In this document: positions 17,498-26,598 of the stretch, piece after piece
How positions within the stretch are numbered: position 1 is the stretch's first letter
Layout of the letters: each line of letters starts with the position of its first letter
Source of the DNA: Bacillus sp. CH140a_4T
GTDB lineage: Bacteria > Bacillota > Bacilli > Bacillales > Bacillaceae_G
NCBI RefSeq assembly: GCF_008923725.1
Contig: NZ_WBPF01000005.1
Span: 728,293 to 792,292 of the forward strand
Direction of reading: 5' to 3'
DNA length: 64,000 nucleotides
Notes under the pieces: generated by a model
Databases searched by the model: none
The model's input: the letters and a program-made list of their open reading frames with translations, nothing else
What the model was told of the DNA's origin: nothing
Position numbers and translations under genes: made by a program

Positions 17498-18319
17498 TTA
17501 CGCACTCCAATGCGATGGACGGGACAACATTTTCGGCAACTTCGTATGTGTATCCCCTTTCGCCGCGTTAATTTGAACTTGCGTCAGAAAAATACTATTT
17601 GTAAAATCTGCCCCGCGAATATCTGCATCTCGCAAATCTGCTCCGATAAGGTCTGCTCCACGTAAATTTGCTCCACTTAAGTTAGCCGCAATTAAGTAAG
17701 CCCCTCTTAAATTCGCTCCTTGCAAATCTTTCTTCTTCAAATTTGCCTCCATAAGGTCTGCTCCGCGGTGACTAATTCGTTTCTTACACGTAGCATTCAT
17801 TTCCTTCCAAACTAGCTCACTCGTTTCTAAAAGTAAAACATTTACTTCTGCACGGTGTAACGGAATATTTACTTTCATTAACTCGTCCGCATTTAAATTT
17901 GAAAGACGCTCCGTCTCTTCAATCGCTTTACTTAGTTCTTTATGAATTGGTTGTGTCGCCTTTAACAAAATAGCCTCATTCAAATACCACAGTATTTCAT
18001 GAAGCTGATGCATAATTGGAAAAGCATCGTACATTTTTCTCGCATGCTTAGCATCTTTTCGCCAATCAATCCCGTTAAACGTAACTTGCGAAATCTTCTG
18101 CCCAGCACCGAAACACTCAAATACTGTACAACCTTTATAACCTTTTCCTCTAAGATTTTTATGTATGCTACATTTAAAATCTGATTGTAAGTTAGTACAT
18201 GGCTTCCCGCCATCTTTATTCACCGCAAAATCTACCGATGCTGCGAACGGTAACGCTACGCAACATAAACCGAAGCATTTTTCGCAGTTTGCTTTTAAAT
18301 GATCGTTATGATTAGTCAA
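17498..18319 (-). CDS. Pentapeptide repeat protein with Cys-rich N-terminal domain
   Basis: A 273-residue protein. The N-terminal part has CEKCFGLCC, then further cysteines in KPCTNL, FKCSIH, KGCTVF and ECFG, suggesting a metal or Fe-S binding module. The C-terminal part (about 195-250) has about nine A(D/N)LxG pentapeptides such as ANLRG, ANLSG, ADLIG and ADIRG, forming a right-handed quadrilateral helix. I chose the TTG at 18319, 8 bases after AGGGGG; the longer frame has no such site. Some pentapeptide proteins mimic DNA and protect gyrase, but nothing here proves that role. Convergent with the EamA gene. Confidence 0.85.
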   Translation of the reverse strand: MTNHNDHLKANCEKCFGLCCVALPFAASVDFAVNKDGGKPCTNLQSDFKCSIHKNLRGKGYKGCTVFECFGAGQKISQVTFNGIDWRKDAKHARKMYDAFPIMHQLHEILWYLNEAILLKATQPIHKELSKAIEETERLSNLNADELMKVNIPLHRAEVNVLLLETSELVWKEMNATCKKRISHRGADLMEANLKKKDLQGANLRGAYLIAANLSGANLRGADLIGADLRDADIRGADFTNSIFLTQVQINAAKGDTHTKLPKMLSRPSHWSA

Positions 18320-18514
18320 AATATATACCCCCTGTTGTCTTTTGACTATTTCATAATATTCCAACCTTATTAAATAATCAATTTAAAAATAAAAGAGCTT
18401 CTTTCATTTCAATTCATAACTTTATCATCCAATTTCCTTTCAATTGAAAAAGACAGTTTCTATCTAATGAATTATAATTAAATTATAAATATTCCAACTA
18501 AAAGGAGACTTACT

Positions 18515-18691
18515 ATGGCACTCGAAATGAAAACAAACTGTCAAATTTGCGATCAATCTCTCGAATCAAATTCCGAAGCATACATTTGCGTGTATGAATG
18601 TACATTTTGTGCACCATGTACAGAAGAAAGACAAAACGTTTGCCCAAACTGCGGCGGTGAATTAGTACGTAGACCTAAGAAAAAACAGTAA
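18515..18691 (+). CDS. DUF1272 small zinc-ribbon-like protein, 58 aa
   Basis: ATG at 18515 after AAAGGAG; 58 codons, then a terminator starting at the stop. Eight cysteines form four CxxC-like pairs: CQIC, YICVYEC, CAPC and CPNC, and the tail is basic (RRPKKKQ). This matches the short DUF1272 family, probably binding two zinc ions; function is unknown to me. Complete single-gene transcription unit. Confidence 0.82.
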   Translation: MALEMKTNCQICDQSLESNSEAYICVYECTFCAPCTEERQNVCPNCGGELVRRPKKKQ

Positions 18692-18722
18692 AAAAGCAAA
18701 GCGATATCGCTTTGCTTTTTTA
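18690..18722. terminator. Terminator of the DUF1272 gene
   Basis: Near-perfect palindrome AAAAGCAAAGCGATATCGC plus TTTGCTTTTTT; a tetraloop forms at its centre. Confidence 0.9.
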
Positions 18723-18740
18723 CTGTTTTTAGGGATTTGA

Positions 18741-18800
18741 AATTATATCCACGATTTTCCAAATATATCAACGATTTTTTAAATATATCGACGTTTCGAC
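18741..18800. repeat. Three tandem 20-bp repeats
   Basis: TATATC-N-ACG with flanking A/T occurs at 18744, 18764 and 18784, an exact 20-bp period, followed by degenerate CGAC motifs to about 18830. No ORF. It sits between the DUF1272 terminator and the end of the lactonase gene. Confidence 0.75.
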
Positions 18801-18861
18801 AAAGAATACCGACTTACCGACAAATAACGACAACACTATATGCATTGAACTTCAACGCAAG

Positions 18862-19929
18862 TTAAACGTTTAAAAACTTCACACAAACAGGCTCTGGTAC
18901 AACAACATCAGATTGTAACAATGTTAACTTTCCTGTCGTTTCATTTCTTGAAAATAGTACAAGGTTATGTGACTTTTCATTTGTAGCAATCAAAAACTTT
19001 TCAGTCGGATCTAATACGAAATCCCTCGGCCAATTTCCTTCTGTAGATGTATGTGCAACAAATGTAAGCTGACCTAAATTTTGATCCACACTGAAAACAG
19101 CAATACTATTATGACCGCGATTCGCTGCATATACAAAGCGGCCGTCAGAAGAAATATGAATCGCACTTCCTTGACTATTGTCATCAAATTCTTTTGGAAC
19201 AGTAGAAATATACTGTAATTCTGTAAAGGACCCTTCTTCCGGATTATATGCTAACACAATAACTTCCGAACTCAGTTCAGTCATGACGTAAGCGTACTTT
19301 CCGTTCGGGTGAAAAGCAATATGTCTCGGGCCACATCCTGGGTTTACAGACAAGCTATTTACTTCTTTTAATGTACTATCTTTTATTTCATACGTAATTA
19401 TTTTATCAATCCCTAAATCAACACCCACTACATATTTTTCATCAGGAGTATATCCCGCGTAATGCGCATGTGGTTTCTCTTGTCTTTCTTTATTTGGACC
19501 AGAACCTTCATGTGTAATAATAGATGTTGCAGCATTAACAGTCCCATTTCCCTCATTTACTACAAGAGACTCAATCGTTCCTTTATGGTAATTTGCTGTA
19601 ACTACCGTACGTTTTCCACTATCCACACTAATATGACAAGGAGAAGCCCCTTCTACTACTTGTCTGTTTTGTTCCGTTAGCTCTCCGGTATAACTGTTAA
19701 TCGAATAAGCAGCTACACCACCAAATTCGCCTTCCTTAACAACAGAATAGAGATATTGATTATTTTTGCTAATCGTTACATATGTAGGGTTATCTAACTT
19801 AGCCGCAAGCGTTACATTACTAATTTTTTTTGCTTCCGTGTCTAAAATAAATTTATATATTCCTTCACTGTTTTCTTTCGTGTACGTTCCAACATATCCA
19901 ATAAACTCTTTGTTATCCGCCATTTTCAT
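18862..19929 (-). CDS. pgl: Lactonase family (6-phosphogluconolactonase-like beta-propeller)
   Basis: A 355-residue seven-bladed beta-propeller lactonase. Repeated blade motifs such as NPTYVTISKNNQYLYSV, GPRHIAFHPNGKYAYV, GSAIHISSDGRFVYAANRG and NWPRDFVLDPTEKFLIATN are typical of the YkgB/Pgl family, which hydrolyses 6-phosphogluconolactone in the oxidative pentose phosphate pathway. I set the start at 19929 (ATG AAA ATG) 6 bases after AGGGAG. Upstream codons have no ribosome binding site. It lies downstream of zwf, gnd, tal and gntK on the same strand, which strongly supports the pathway role. The symbol is given for function, not proven orthology. Confidence 0.85.
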   Translation of the reverse strand: MKMADNKEFIGYVGTYTKENSEGIYKFILDTEAKKISNVTLAAKLDNPTYVTISKNNQYLYSVVKEGEFGGVAAYSINSYTGELTEQNRQVVEGASPCHISVDSGKRTVVTANYHKGTIESLVVNEGNGTVNAATSIITHEGSGPNKERQEKPHAHYAGYTPDEKYVVGVDLGIDKIITYEIKDSTLKEVNSLSVNPGCGPRHIAFHPNGKYAYVMTELSSEVIVLAYNPEEGSFTELQYISTVPKEFDDNSQGSAIHISSDGRFVYAANRGHNSIAVFSVDQNLGQLTFVAHTSTEGNWPRDFVLDPTEKFLIATNEKSHNLVLFSRNETTGKLTLLQSDVVVPEPVCVKFLNV

Positions 19930-20057
19930 AACCCTCTCCCTATAGTTTTTGTTCATCATATTTTTTACAGAACAACCGTGAACTATTTTTTGAAAGAACA
20001 TCTAAAAAAACTTGAGTACCTCTTTATAAGTTACCATATTTCCCTGCCAAATAGTCT

Positions 20058-21599
20058 CTACACCCACTTTTTCTGAAAAGCCGCTATACTCTCATATTCT
20101 TCTTCAAAGTGGCGGGCCAAACGAATATAGATTGGTATTAAATCTTTATATTTCTCCACACTTTCCATGTTTGGCTCATGATAAAAATTGGCACCTACCA
20201 TTTCAGAAACTACATGTAATGTATCTACTTCACGTAAGCTATATAAACCAAGGATTGCCGCTCCTAGGCAAGAGCTTTCGAAACTTTCAGGAACATATAC
20301 GTCTTGATGAAATATATCTGCCATCATCTGTCTCCAAAGTTCCGATCTTGCAAAACCACCTGTCGCTTGAATTTTTTTCGGTTCACCAATTAGCTCTTTT
20401 AATGCAAGAAGAACTGTATACAAGTTATAAATGATTCCCTCTAAAACAGCGCGAATAAGGTGCTCTTTCTTATGATGTAGGCCAAGTCCAAAGAAAGATC
20501 CCCGCGCATTCGCATTCCATAAAGGAGCTCTTTCTCCTGCTAAATACGGATGAAATAATAAACCGTCAGATCCAGGATTCACTTTTGCTGCTATTTCAGT
20601 AAGCAATTCATAAGGATCTTTTCCTAAGCGCTTCCCCTGCTCAACTTCTAACGTACATAATTGGTCGCGAACCCACCTAAAAATCATACCACCGTTATTA
20701 ACCGGTCCACCAATTACCCAAAGGTCCTCAGTTAACGCATAACAAAAAGTTCTACCCTTCGGATCCGTTACAGGCTGATTTGTTACAGCTCGCACTGCAC
20801 CGCTCGTACCAATTGTAATAGCAACTACTCCAGGTTCTATTGCATTTACACCTAAATTCGATAGAACTCCGTCACTCGCCCCTACTACAAAAGGAGTAGT
20901 AACAAATACATTCATCTCTCTTGCAAATTCTTCATCTAAGCCTATTAAGCTGTGCGTCGTTGGAACGAGTTTAGAAAGCTTTTCCTCTGAAATTCCTGCA
21001 ACACCAAGAGCCTCTTCATCCCATTTTAAAAATTTCAAATTGAACAGTCCTGTTGCTGATGCTATAGAATAATCAATTACATATTCATTAAATAACTTAT
21101 AGAAAACATACTCTTTAATTGAGATGAATTTATAGCTTTTTGCAAACAACTCAGCATGTTCATTTTTAAGCCAAACTAATTTTGAAAGTGGTGACATAGG
21201 ATGGATTGGTGTTCCAGTACGAAGGTAAATTTCATGACCATTCATATCATTTTTTATTTTTTCTGCCCAGCTCGCGCTTCTATTATCTGCCCAAGTAATA
21301 CATCTCGTTAATGGGTTTCCCCTTTCATCTACAGCAATAACACTATGCATTGCCGAACTAAAAGAAACACAAAGAATATCAACTGGCTGCACATTACTTG
21401 ATTGTATCGTTTCTTTAATCGTATGTATGACCGCTTGAAAAATCTCTTCTGGATCTTGTTCTGCTATTTCCGGCGCAGGAGAATATAAAGGATATTCAAT
21501 TCCATGGCTTGCAATAACAGATCCATCAATCGAAAACAAAACTGCTTTTGTACTAGTTGTTCCAATATCTACACCAATCATGTATTTCGAGTTCACCAT
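20058..21599 (-). CDS. gntK: Gluconokinase (FGGY family)
   Basis: A 513-residue sugar kinase. The N-terminal ATP-binding lobe opens with YMIGVDIGTTSTKAVLF, the C-terminal lobe contains GGPVNNGGMIFRWVRDQ and the FGGY signature region IQATGGFARSELWRQMMADI. It phosphorylates gluconate to 6-phosphogluconate, feeding the gnd product next door. ATG start 8 bases after AAAGGGG. It lies between tal and the lactonase gene with short gaps; a terminator at 21655-21708 separates it from tal, so it may have its own promoter. A gluconate permease is not in this window. Confidence 0.9.
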   Translation of the reverse strand: MVNSKYMIGVDIGTTSTKAVLFSIDGSVIASHGIEYPLYSPAPEIAEQDPEEIFQAVIHTIKETIQSSNVQPVDILCVSFSSAMHSVIAVDERGNPLTRCITWADNRSASWAEKIKNDMNGHEIYLRTGTPIHPMSPLSKLVWLKNEHAELFAKSYKFISIKEYVFYKLFNEYVIDYSIASATGLFNLKFLKWDEEALGVAGISEEKLSKLVPTTHSLIGLDEEFAREMNVFVTTPFVVGASDGVLSNLGVNAIEPGVVAITIGTSGAVRAVTNQPVTDPKGRTFCYALTEDLWVIGGPVNNGGMIFRWVRDQLCTLEVEQGKRLGKDPYELLTEIAAKVNPGSDGLLFHPYLAGERAPLWNANARGSFFGLGLHHKKEHLIRAVLEGIIYNLYTVLLALKELIGEPKKIQATGGFARSELWRQMMADIFHQDVYVPESFESSCLGAAILGLYSLREVDTLHVVSEMVGANFYHEPNMESVEKYKDLIPIYIRLARHFEEEYESIAAFQKKWV

Positions 21600-21649
21600 G
21601 TAACCCCTTTCGAAATATTCCTATAACCAAAGAGCACCCTAATGTATAC

Positions 21650-21710
21650 AAAAAAGACGCTCCCTTATGAGAGCTACGTTTTAACAAACTTCACTCTCAT
21701 AAGGAGGTCC
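21650..21710 (-). terminator. Terminator between tal and gntK
   Basis: CTCCTTATGAGAG / CTCTCATAAGGGAG arms (one bulged base) around a 20-base loop, followed on the minus strand by GTCTTTTTTG. Confidence 0.82.
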
Positions 21711-21756
21711 TTTTTCTAACTATAGTGCTATTTTGAAAAGCGACAGCCTCACCACA

Positions 21757-22425
21757 TTATAACTTAGGCGCTTTCGCCCAATCCGCAGCAAACTTTTCAA
21801 TACCTTGATCTGTTAGTGGATGCATAGCAAGTTGTTCAATGACTTTATAAGGAATTGTAGCAATATGTGCACCTGCCAGCGCTACACGAGTTACATGATC
21901 TGGGTGTCTGACAGAAGCCGCAATAATTTGTGTATCTAATTGATGAACATCGAATAATTCAGCAATTTTAGCAACTAATAATACGCCATCTTCAGAAATA
22001 TCATCTAAGCGACCTAAAAATGGAGAAACGTACGTTGCACCTGCTCGAGCAGCTAAAAGAGCTTGGTTCACAGTGAAAATAAGTGTAACATTCGTTTTCA
22101 CGCCTTTTTCTGTAAGGTAGCGACAAGCTTCTAATCCTGCTAATGTCATCGGCAGTTTTATTGTAACTTTTTCATCGCCACCGTTAATTTTAATCAGTTC
22201 TTCTGCTTGAGCTATCATCTCTTCAGCTGTAACAGCATCTGGCGTTACTTCTGCCGAAACAGATTCAACTTTAGGTACTGCCTGACAAATTTCTGCAATA
22301 CGGTCTTCAAACTTAATGCCCTCTTTCGCTACTAAAGAAGGATTCGTTGTAACGCCAGCTAAAACCCCTAATTTATATGCCTTTTTTATGTCCTCAAGAT
22401 TTGCAGTATCAATAAAAAACTTCAT
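21757..22425 (-). CDS. tal: Transaldolase, TalC/FSA-like small type
   Basis: A 222-residue TIM-barrel aldolase. The opening [16 protein letters not shown] and [13 protein letters not shown] are diagnostic. The Schiff-base lysine is Lys90 in VTIKLPMT, and [32 protein letters not shown] (quoted as two adjacent short stretches, [16 protein letters not shown] and [11 protein letters not shown]) completes the site. It interconverts sedoheptulose-7-P and glyceraldehyde-3-P with erythrose-4-P and fructose-6-P in the non-oxidative pentose phosphate branch. The small type is usual for Bacilli. It lies 51 bases downstream of gnd and is probably co-transcribed with zwf and gnd. Confidence 0.93.
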   Translation of the reverse strand: MKFFIDTANLEDIKKAYKLGVLAGVTTNPSLVAKEGIKFEDRIAEICQAVPKVESVSAEVTPDAVTAEEMIAQAEELIKINGGDEKVTIKLPMTLAGLEACRYLTEKGVKTNVTLIFTVNQALLAARAGATYVSPFLGRLDDISEDGVLLVAKIAELFDVHQLDTQIIAASVRHPDHVTRVALAGAHIATIPYKVIEQLAMHPLTDQGIEKFAADWAKAPKL

Positions 22426-22476
22426 GATTTATTCCCTCCATTTTTTAAACGTTAACGAGTTATACTTTTAAAATGT

Positions 22477-23370
22477 TTATTTCTTTTCTACCGCATGTCC
22501 GCCAAATTCATTGCGCAGTGCTGCTACAACTTTTCCTGTAAACGTATCATTGTCTAATGAGCGGTAGCGCATTAATAGAGACATTGCGATAACCGGAGTT
22601 GCTGTTTGAAGGTCTAATGCTGTTTCTACTGTCCATTTCCCTTCACCAGAAGAATGCATAACACCCTTAATCTCATCCAGTTTCGCATCTTTAGAAAATG
22701 CATTTTCAGTTAATTCCATTAACCATGAGCGAATAACTGAACCGTTGTTCCATACTCTGGATACTTTTTCATAATCGTAGTCAAATTCACTTTTCTCTAG
22801 AATTTCAAATCCTTCACCGATAGCAGCCATCATACCGTATTCAATTCCGTTGTGAACCATTTTTAAGAAATGACCACTACCAGCTTTTCCAGCATATAAG
22901 AATCCATTTTCTACAGCTGTATCACGGAAAATAGGTTCAACGATATCCCAAGCTTCTTGATCGCCTCCGATCATGTAACAAGCACCATTTCGAGCGCCTT
23001 CCATTCCGCCAGAAGTTCCGGCATCCATAAAGTGAATGCCATCTTTCTTTAATTGCTCATATCGGTGAATAGACTCTTTATAATGCGAATTACCAGCTTC
23101 AATTAAAATATCTCCTTTTGATAACAGCGGGGTAATCTCATTAATAACAGAATCAACAACAGCGTGCGGAACCATAACCCATAGAATTCTTGGTGATTCC
23201 AATGATTGAACAAGTTCGTTTAAACTAGACGTACCTGTAGCACCATACTCTTTCATTTCTTCCACCGCACTCGTATTTAAATCAAATGCCGCTACTTCAT
23301 GTTTATGATCAATTAAATTCTTCCCTAAATTTAATCCCATTTTACCTAAACCAATTAATCCTACTCTCAT
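22477..23370 (-). CDS. gnd: 6-phosphogluconate dehydrogenase, decarboxylating (short form)
   Basis: A 297-residue protein, the short GndA/YqeC-like form rather than the 470-residue form. The NAD(P) fold is MRVGLIGLGKMGLNLGKNL; the catalytic region has GSGHFLKMVHNGIEYGMM with Lys and Asn of the active site. It oxidises 6-phosphogluconate to ribulose-5-P and CO2. Absence of the usual NADP-specific Arg-Thr pair (the segment after strand 2 reads FDLNTSAV) suggests NAD preference, as in other short forms; this is inference. ATG at 23370, 9 bases after AAGGAGG. Confidence 0.92.
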   Translation of the reverse strand: MRVGLIGLGKMGLNLGKNLIDHKHEVAAFDLNTSAVEEMKEYGATGTSSLNELVQSLESPRILWVMVPHAVVDSVINEITPLLSKGDILIEAGNSHYKESIHRYEQLKKDGIHFMDAGTSGGMEGARNGACYMIGGDQEAWDIVEPIFRDTAVENGFLYAGKAGSGHFLKMVHNGIEYGMMAAIGEGFEILEKSEFDYDYEKVSRVWNNGSVIRSWLMELTENAFSKDAKLDEIKGVMHSSGEGKWTVETALDLQTATPVIAMSLLMRYRSLDNDTFTGKVVAALRNEFGGHAVEKK

Positions 23371-23466
23371 AATATAATTCCTCCTTGAATTACCTTTCAT
23401 CATAAATACATGTTAATAAAATGATGAATATCTTTTTGTCATATTGCTTTACTTATAAGGACGTAC

Positions 23467-24951
23467 TTACTTTTTCAATCCTTCATCTAACCACCATTTA
23501 AATTCACTTTCTTGTAATAGAGCATGAGCAGCATCCGGACCATACGAGCCAGACTCATATTCATGAAGAGGTAACAAGTTCTCTTCGAACGCTTCAAGAA
23601 TTGGTTGCACCCATTCCCATGACAATTCAACTTCTCTCCAGTGTGCAAAGAATGTAGAATCTCCGCATATAGCATCATAGATAAGCCTTTCGTAAGCTTC
23701 AGGTATTCCCACTCCTGTTTGCTCACAAGTGAAATGAATACGGATCGGTTCAAGCTCTCCATTGTTCAATGGATTTTTACTATTTAATTGGAGTGAAACA
23801 TTTTCATTTGGACTAATTTCAATGATTAACAAATTAGGCGCTGCATTTGGATTACTATCTTGATACTGCTGTTTTAATGTATTTTTAAACTCAATTACAA
23901 TACGAGTAGACTTTTCTTTCATTCTTTTTCCTGTTCGTATGTAAAAAGGAACATCAGTCCAAAATGGGTTATCAATCCATAAGCGAGCCGCAACAAATGT
24001 GTCCGTTTGAGAAGAAGGATTTACTCCTGGCTCCTCTCTATACGCTACAACTTGTTGTCCCTTTATCTCTCCTGAGGCATATTGCCCGCGAATGATATGG
24101 TTCTGAACGTCTTCTTTTTTCACTTTACGAAGAGTCTCCATCACTTTTCGTTTTTCCTCACGAATTTCACATGCATTTATCTTGTCCGGCAGATTCATTG
24201 CAGTCATCATTAATATTTGCAGCATATGATTTTGAACCATATCGCGAATGGCTCCTGCATGATCATAATATCCTGCCCTTTCTTCTACCCCAACCGTTTC
24301 ACTAGCTGTTATTTGTACATTCGCAATATGTTCTTTATTCCAAATCGATTGGAAAACAGGGTTTGCAAATTCAAGTGCTTCAATGTTTTGAATCATCGGT
24401 TTACCTAAGTAATGATCAATACGGTATATTTCGTCTTCTTCAAACGTTCGACTAAGCTTATCATTCAGCTCTCGAGCAGATGGAAGATCATGACCAAACG
24501 GTTTCTCAATCATTAGGCGCTTCCAGCCATCCGTTTCATCGAGTCCACTTTCTTTAATATTTAAAGCAATGGTCTCAAAGAAGTCAGGAGTAACTGAAAG
24601 GTAAAACATTCTATTCCCTTGTATATTTTGTTCTTCTTCCCTTTCAAGAACTACTTGTAATAACCTTTTATAGTCTTCTGGCTTATTCACATCTAACGGA
24701 CAATAACGAAAATACTCTAAAAAACCTTCTATTTTCGGAGTACCTTCTTCCTTGCGACGAGAAAAAGTTTCTATGGATTCTTTTACTCTTTTTTGAAAAT
24801 CTAAATGAGATACTTCACGTCTTCCAAGCCCAATAACGGATATTTGCTTTGGAAGCTTTTGATCTCTATATAAGTTATATAGCGCGGGGTAAATTTTTCT
24901 TTTAGCTAAATCCCCTGTTGCTCCAAATAAAACAAAGGTCATTGATTCCAA
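23467..24951 (-). CDS. zwf: Glucose-6-phosphate 1-dehydrogenase
   Basis: A 494-residue enzyme, the usual length. The nucleotide-binding motif is FGATGDLAKRKIYPALY near residue 6 and the substrate-binding motif RIDHYLGKP near residue 180. The family more often has Glu after Lys (RIDHYLGKE), so the Pro is a small variation. It makes 6-phosphogluconolactone and NADPH, the first step of the oxidative branch. I chose the TTG at 24951, 7 bases after GAGGGGG, over longer frames without a site. It heads the cluster zwf-gnd-tal-gntK-lactonase. Confidence 0.95.
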   Translation of the reverse strand: MESMTFVLFGATGDLAKRKIYPALYNLYRDQKLPKQISVIGLGRREVSHLDFQKRVKESIETFSRRKEEGTPKIEGFLEYFRYCPLDVNKPEDYKRLLQVVLEREEEQNIQGNRMFYLSVTPDFFETIALNIKESGLDETDGWKRLMIEKPFGHDLPSARELNDKLSRTFEEDEIYRIDHYLGKPMIQNIEALEFANPVFQSIWNKEHIANVQITASETVGVEERAGYYDHAGAIRDMVQNHMLQILMMTAMNLPDKINACEIREEKRKVMETLRKVKKEDVQNHIIRGQYASGEIKGQQVVAYREEPGVNPSSQTDTFVAARLWIDNPFWTDVPFYIRTGKRMKEKSTRIVIEFKNTLKQQYQDSNPNAAPNLLIIEISPNENVSLQLNSKNPLNNGELEPIRIHFTCEQTGVGIPEAYERLIYDAICGDSTFFAHWREVELSWEWVQPILEAFEENLLPLHEYESGSYGPDAAHALLQESEFKWWLDEGLKK

Positions 24952-25289
24952 TTTTAGTCCCCCTCGTGATGTATAGTCATTGTCACTATAGTAAAAATGC
25001 ATTGTACAGAAGCTACTATTATTATTGATTCACTCTTACTTCTTAACTTCTAATTTTTTATAGTTATCGCTTTCTCATTGTCCCCAATATTAATAGTGGC
25101 AATTCAAAGCATTTTTCCCACATACTACTTACCTACTTGCACTTACATAAAATAATTTAATTACTTTTAGTGATTTAATTATTTTATGTCTATCATATTA
25201 ACTACATAGATTATTATCGTCAAGAAAAGTGTCTCGAATTAAAGATTTTTTATTCCGTAACATCTTATTAGAAATATGTTCATGAACTG
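24952..25289. other. Upstream region of zwf
   Basis: About 340 AT-rich bases with the zwf promoter presumably inside and the long imperfect dyad at 25145-25189. No ORF or known riboswitch seen. Confidence 0.5.
25145..25189. repeat. Long inverted repeat upstream of zwf
   Basis: Arms 25145-25164 and 25170-25189 match over 20 bases with two mismatches (core ATAAAATAATT), loop TTTTA. It is about 195 bases before the zwf start. It could be an operator or an AU-rich leader hairpin. Confidence 0.7.
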
Positions 25290-25344
25290 AATAATAAAAA
25301 GACAAAACCGAACATATTCTTGTTCGGCTTTGCCTTTTTATTAT
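25290..25344 (-). terminator. Terminator of the UPF0303 gene
   Basis: AATAATAAAAAG and CCGAACA arms pair with TGTTCGG and CTTTTTATTATT; the hairpin overlaps the stop codon. Confidence 0.88.
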
Positions 25345-25817
25345 TGCTTCAAATGATTTTTAACCGCCCTTATTACTAATTCATGATCTTCTTCTGGTGG
25401 TAATCCTGAAACTGTTATCATTCCAATAACCCCTACGTCTTTTATTTGGACAGGAACACATCCACCAAACGCAGCATAATCCGACCTATCTAAAAGATAC
25501 TTTTCATTATATGGAACACCCGTTATTTCACTTTGTATTTGCATATAATACGAGCTATGATTATGCAAAGAAACAACTCGTTTTTTACGCTCAATCCATT
25601 GCGTATTTTCCGCAGTTGTCCCTGTCATCTTGAAATGAAATAATTGCACACCATTTTTCGCTATATCAACAGCAATCAATTTCCCTTCTTGCCTCGCCGT
25701 TTCAACGATAAATAACCCTATTTGCAGTGCATCTTCATTTGTAAAAGAGGAAAATTGAAGTGTTTCCTCCTCTATTAAAATTTGTTTACTGATTTCATTC
25801 AAATTTGAAGCGCTCAT
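25341..25817 (-). CDS. UPF0303 / heme-degrading-domain (DUF336) family protein
   Basis: A 158-residue protein with the DUF336/HbpS-like pattern: [27 protein letters not shown] (in two short parts, [17 protein letters not shown] and [10 protein letters not shown]), then [13 protein letters not shown] and [23 protein letters not shown]0303 members include yeast YBR137W. Some relatives bind heme or cobalamin, but a reaction is not established for this subgroup. ATG at 25817, 8 bases after AAGGGGG; earlier codons are poor starts. Single gene with its own terminator. Confidence 0.87.
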   Translation of the reverse strand: MSASNLNEISKQILIEEETLQFSSFTNEDALQIGLFIVETARQEGKLIAVDIAKNGVQLFHFKMTGTTAENTQWIERKKRVVSLHNHSSYYMQIQSEITGVPYNEKYLLDRSDYAAFGGCVPVQIKDVGVIGMITVSGLPPEEDHELVIRAVKNHLKQ

Positions 25818-26025
25818 ATGTTTATCCCCCTTACTCACTTTATGCCACATTGATATTTTTGAATTTCTGTGATTCTATCGTACTGCCTTTCCATATAACT
25901 AATACCGTAAAGCGCACTCTTTTCTTCTTGGTGCTATTATGAATTATATTTAACGTATTAAAAATGTATGTCCTCTAGCGCTAAACATTTCGTATAGAAG
26001 TTTTCTTCTGGATACTACTTATAAA

Positions 26026-26057
26026 CATAAAAAAACCAGTTGCTTAAGCAACCGGTT
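26026..26057 (-). terminator. Terminator of the STAS-like gene
   Basis: AACCGGTTGC / GCAACTGGTT stem with a four-base loop, then TTTTTTTATG on the minus strand. Confidence 0.88.
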
Positions 26058-26068
26058 CACTAATAATT

Positions 26069-26446
26069 TCATATAGGATATTCGTTCAACCAAAGGAATG
26101 CTTGTTCATAATCCTCAAAAAATTTTACAGATTCTTTTGTATTGGACTGTTGTAAATAATTCAGTACCTCTCCTTCTTCAAGAAGAAAAGCAATTGCCTT
26201 ACTGTGTTTCAAAATCGTTTCATTGAAAAACTTCTCTTTCCATGCTTTTTGGACAGAAAAATGATCTGGTATGTATCCTTTTCTATCGACCAGCAATTTG
26301 TATTTCCGCCCCTCGGAAATGAATTGCTGACAAACCTGCTCGAAACCATTAAACCATTCATACACATCATCTGTTTTAATCTTGCCAATTAGACGGGTAA
26401 CAATTATATCTCCTGAAACTGTCGTGCTAATATTCAGTTTACTCAA
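26069..26446 (-). CDS. SpoIIAA/STAS-like protein, 125 aa
   Basis: The product begins MSKLNISTTVSGDIIVTRLIG and ends FFEDYEQAFLWLNEYPI. The strand-rich start, the KLLVDRKGY strand near the middle and a final helix with the EDYEQAFLWL pattern resemble STAS/SpoIIAA-like (lipid-binding or regulatory) proteins. The catalytic or phosphorylated serine of true SpoIIAA is not evident. I chose the TTG at 26446, downstream of AAGGGAG; spacing is a little long (11 bases). Function unknown. It lies downstream of a terminator and is probably transcribed alone. Confidence 0.6.
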   Translation of the reverse strand: MSKLNISTTVSGDIIVTRLIGKIKTDDVYEWFNGFEQVCQQFISEGRKYKLLVDRKGYIPDHFSVQKAWKEKFFNETILKHSKAIAFLLEEGEVLNYLQQSNTKESVKFFEDYEQAFLWLNEYPI

Positions 26447-26519
26447 CTTGAAATCATCTCCCTTAGCTACAATTATGCGGAAATATCTCATAAAATCAAT
26501 AAGATAAAACTGTAACGCA

Positions 26520-26562
26520 TTAAAAAGGGACAGACCCTCCAAACGGAGAAGCCTGTCCCAAA
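26520..26562 (-). terminator. Terminator of the HAAAP transporter gene
   Basis: GGGACAG / CTGTCCC with inner TCTCC / GGAG pairing, followed by TTTTTAATG on the minus strand. Confidence 0.88.
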
Positions 26563-26598
26563 ATCGTTCTATTTTATATTAGAACGAACAATCGTGAA

